A stretch of DNA of 5,880 nucleotides from an uncultured Chloroflexota bacterium (GTDB taxonomy: Bacteria > Chloroflexota > Limnocylindria > Limnocylindrales > CSP1-4), in NCBI GenBank assembly GCA_903928275.1, contig CAIYQJ010000310.1, positions 1-5,880 on the forward strand, read 5' to 3'. Under the pieces are notes generated by a model. The model saw only the letters and a list, made by a program, of their open reading frames with translations. It was not told the DNA's origin and searched no databases. Shown here one piece after another: positions 5,489-5,880 of the stretch; the stretch's first letter is position 1, and each line of letters opens with the position of its first letter. A program made the translations under genes and the position numbers.

Positions 5489-5880
5489 GGCTCGAGGACG
5501 GCCGCCGGTTCACCGTCATCGGGGAGAACATCCACGCCACGCGCGTCGTCCAGCGGAGCGGCAGGCGCGTGGGGATGGGGCCGGATGGGCGCGAGTCGCT
5601 CCTGTTCGATGGCCCCGACGGCTCGCCGCGCTTCATGCCCATCCCCGACGCGATCCGCGAGACGCAGGACTTCGCGGCCGGCAAGGTGAAGCACGTGCAG
5701 GCGGCGTTCCTCACCGCCATGTCGGACGGCCCCGACGCCGCGGCGGGCGTGGGCTACGTCGCGTGGATGGCGGAGCGCCAGATCGGGGCCGGGGCGGACT
5801 ACCTCGACGTGAACGTCGATGAGCTGTCGACGCGCGAGGAGGATCGGCGGGCCGCCATGGCATGGGTGGTCCGCACGATC
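5485..5880 (+). CDS. Pterin-binding methyltransferase, methyl-THF:corrinoid type (5' part, runs off window)
   Basis: The first 132 codons are present and no stop is reached. The ATG overlaps the reductase TGA by 4 bp (ATGA). The frame opens with FTVIGENIHATRVV (residues 9-22), the first-strand motif of pterin-binding TIM barrels (PF00809) such as dihydropteroate synthase, AcsE/MeTr and MtgA. It continues with a helix and the second-strand motif IGAGADYLDVNVDE (100-113), where the LDVN Asp/Asn pair normally contacts the pterin. In this family the enzyme moves a methyl group between methyl-THF and the cobalt of a corrinoid protein. The operon partners (corrinoid activase and MTHFR) favour that role over folate synthesis. 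About 85 residues lie between the two motifs, longer than I expect for AcsE, and they include a Gly/Asp/Pro-rich segment at 30-54. Dihydropteroate synthase or a less studied homologue remains possible because most of the barrel is missing. Confidence 0.75.
   Translation, partial: MRLEDGRRFTVIGENIHATRVVQRSGRRVGMGPDGRESLLFDGPDGSPRFMPIPDAIRETQDFAAGKVKHVQAAFLTAMSDGPDAAAGVGYVAWMAERQIGAGADYLDVNVDELSTREEDRRAAMAWVVRTI

Overview
The window is GC-rich throughout (about 70%). Its codons end mostly in G or C, two of the five genes probably start with GTG, and low-complexity Ala/Thr/Pro segments are common. This fits a high-GC bacterium. The gene content (corrinoid activase, a Cys-rich MTHFR fusion and a pterin-binding methyltransferase) makes me favour an uncultured Chloroflexota lineage. 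A high-GC actinobacterium cannot be excluded from sequence alone. I see no RNA genes, CRISPR arrays, insertion sequences or phage genes.

Left part (1-1921): the 3' part of an unrecognised protein on the + strand ends at 583. It begins with a perfect in-frame 27-bp tandem repeat. A CPA2-type cation/proton antiporter on the - strand (659-1921) converges on it. The 75 bp between the two stops hold a hairpin that might act as a weak bidirectional terminator.

Divergent control region (1922-2079): 158 bp separate the antiporter start from the start of a rightward operon. The region contains a 14-bp near-palindrome that is a candidate operator.

Right part (2080-5880, running off the edge) is a tightly packed + strand operon for corrinoid- and folate-dependent one-carbon transfer. 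It has (1) a RACo-like reductive activator with an N-terminal [2Fe-2S] ferredoxin domain and a C-terminal ASKHA ATPase; (2) a methylenetetrahydrofolate reductase fused to the Cys-rich MTHFR_C (MetV-like) domain; and (3) the 5' end of a pterin-binding methyltransferase of the methyl-THF:corrinoid type, truncated by the window. The first two are 10 bp apart and the last two overlap by 4 bp (ATGA).

A coherent reading is this. The methyltransferase moves a methyl group between a corrinoid protein and tetrahydrofolate. The activase re-reduces corrinoid that has drifted to inactive Co(II). The reductase interconverts methyl-THF and methylene-THF, feeding methyl groups into or out of central C1 metabolism. 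The corrinoid protein and any substrate-specific (for example MttB-type) demethylase are not in the window and would be expected downstream. The substrate and the direction of flux are unknown.
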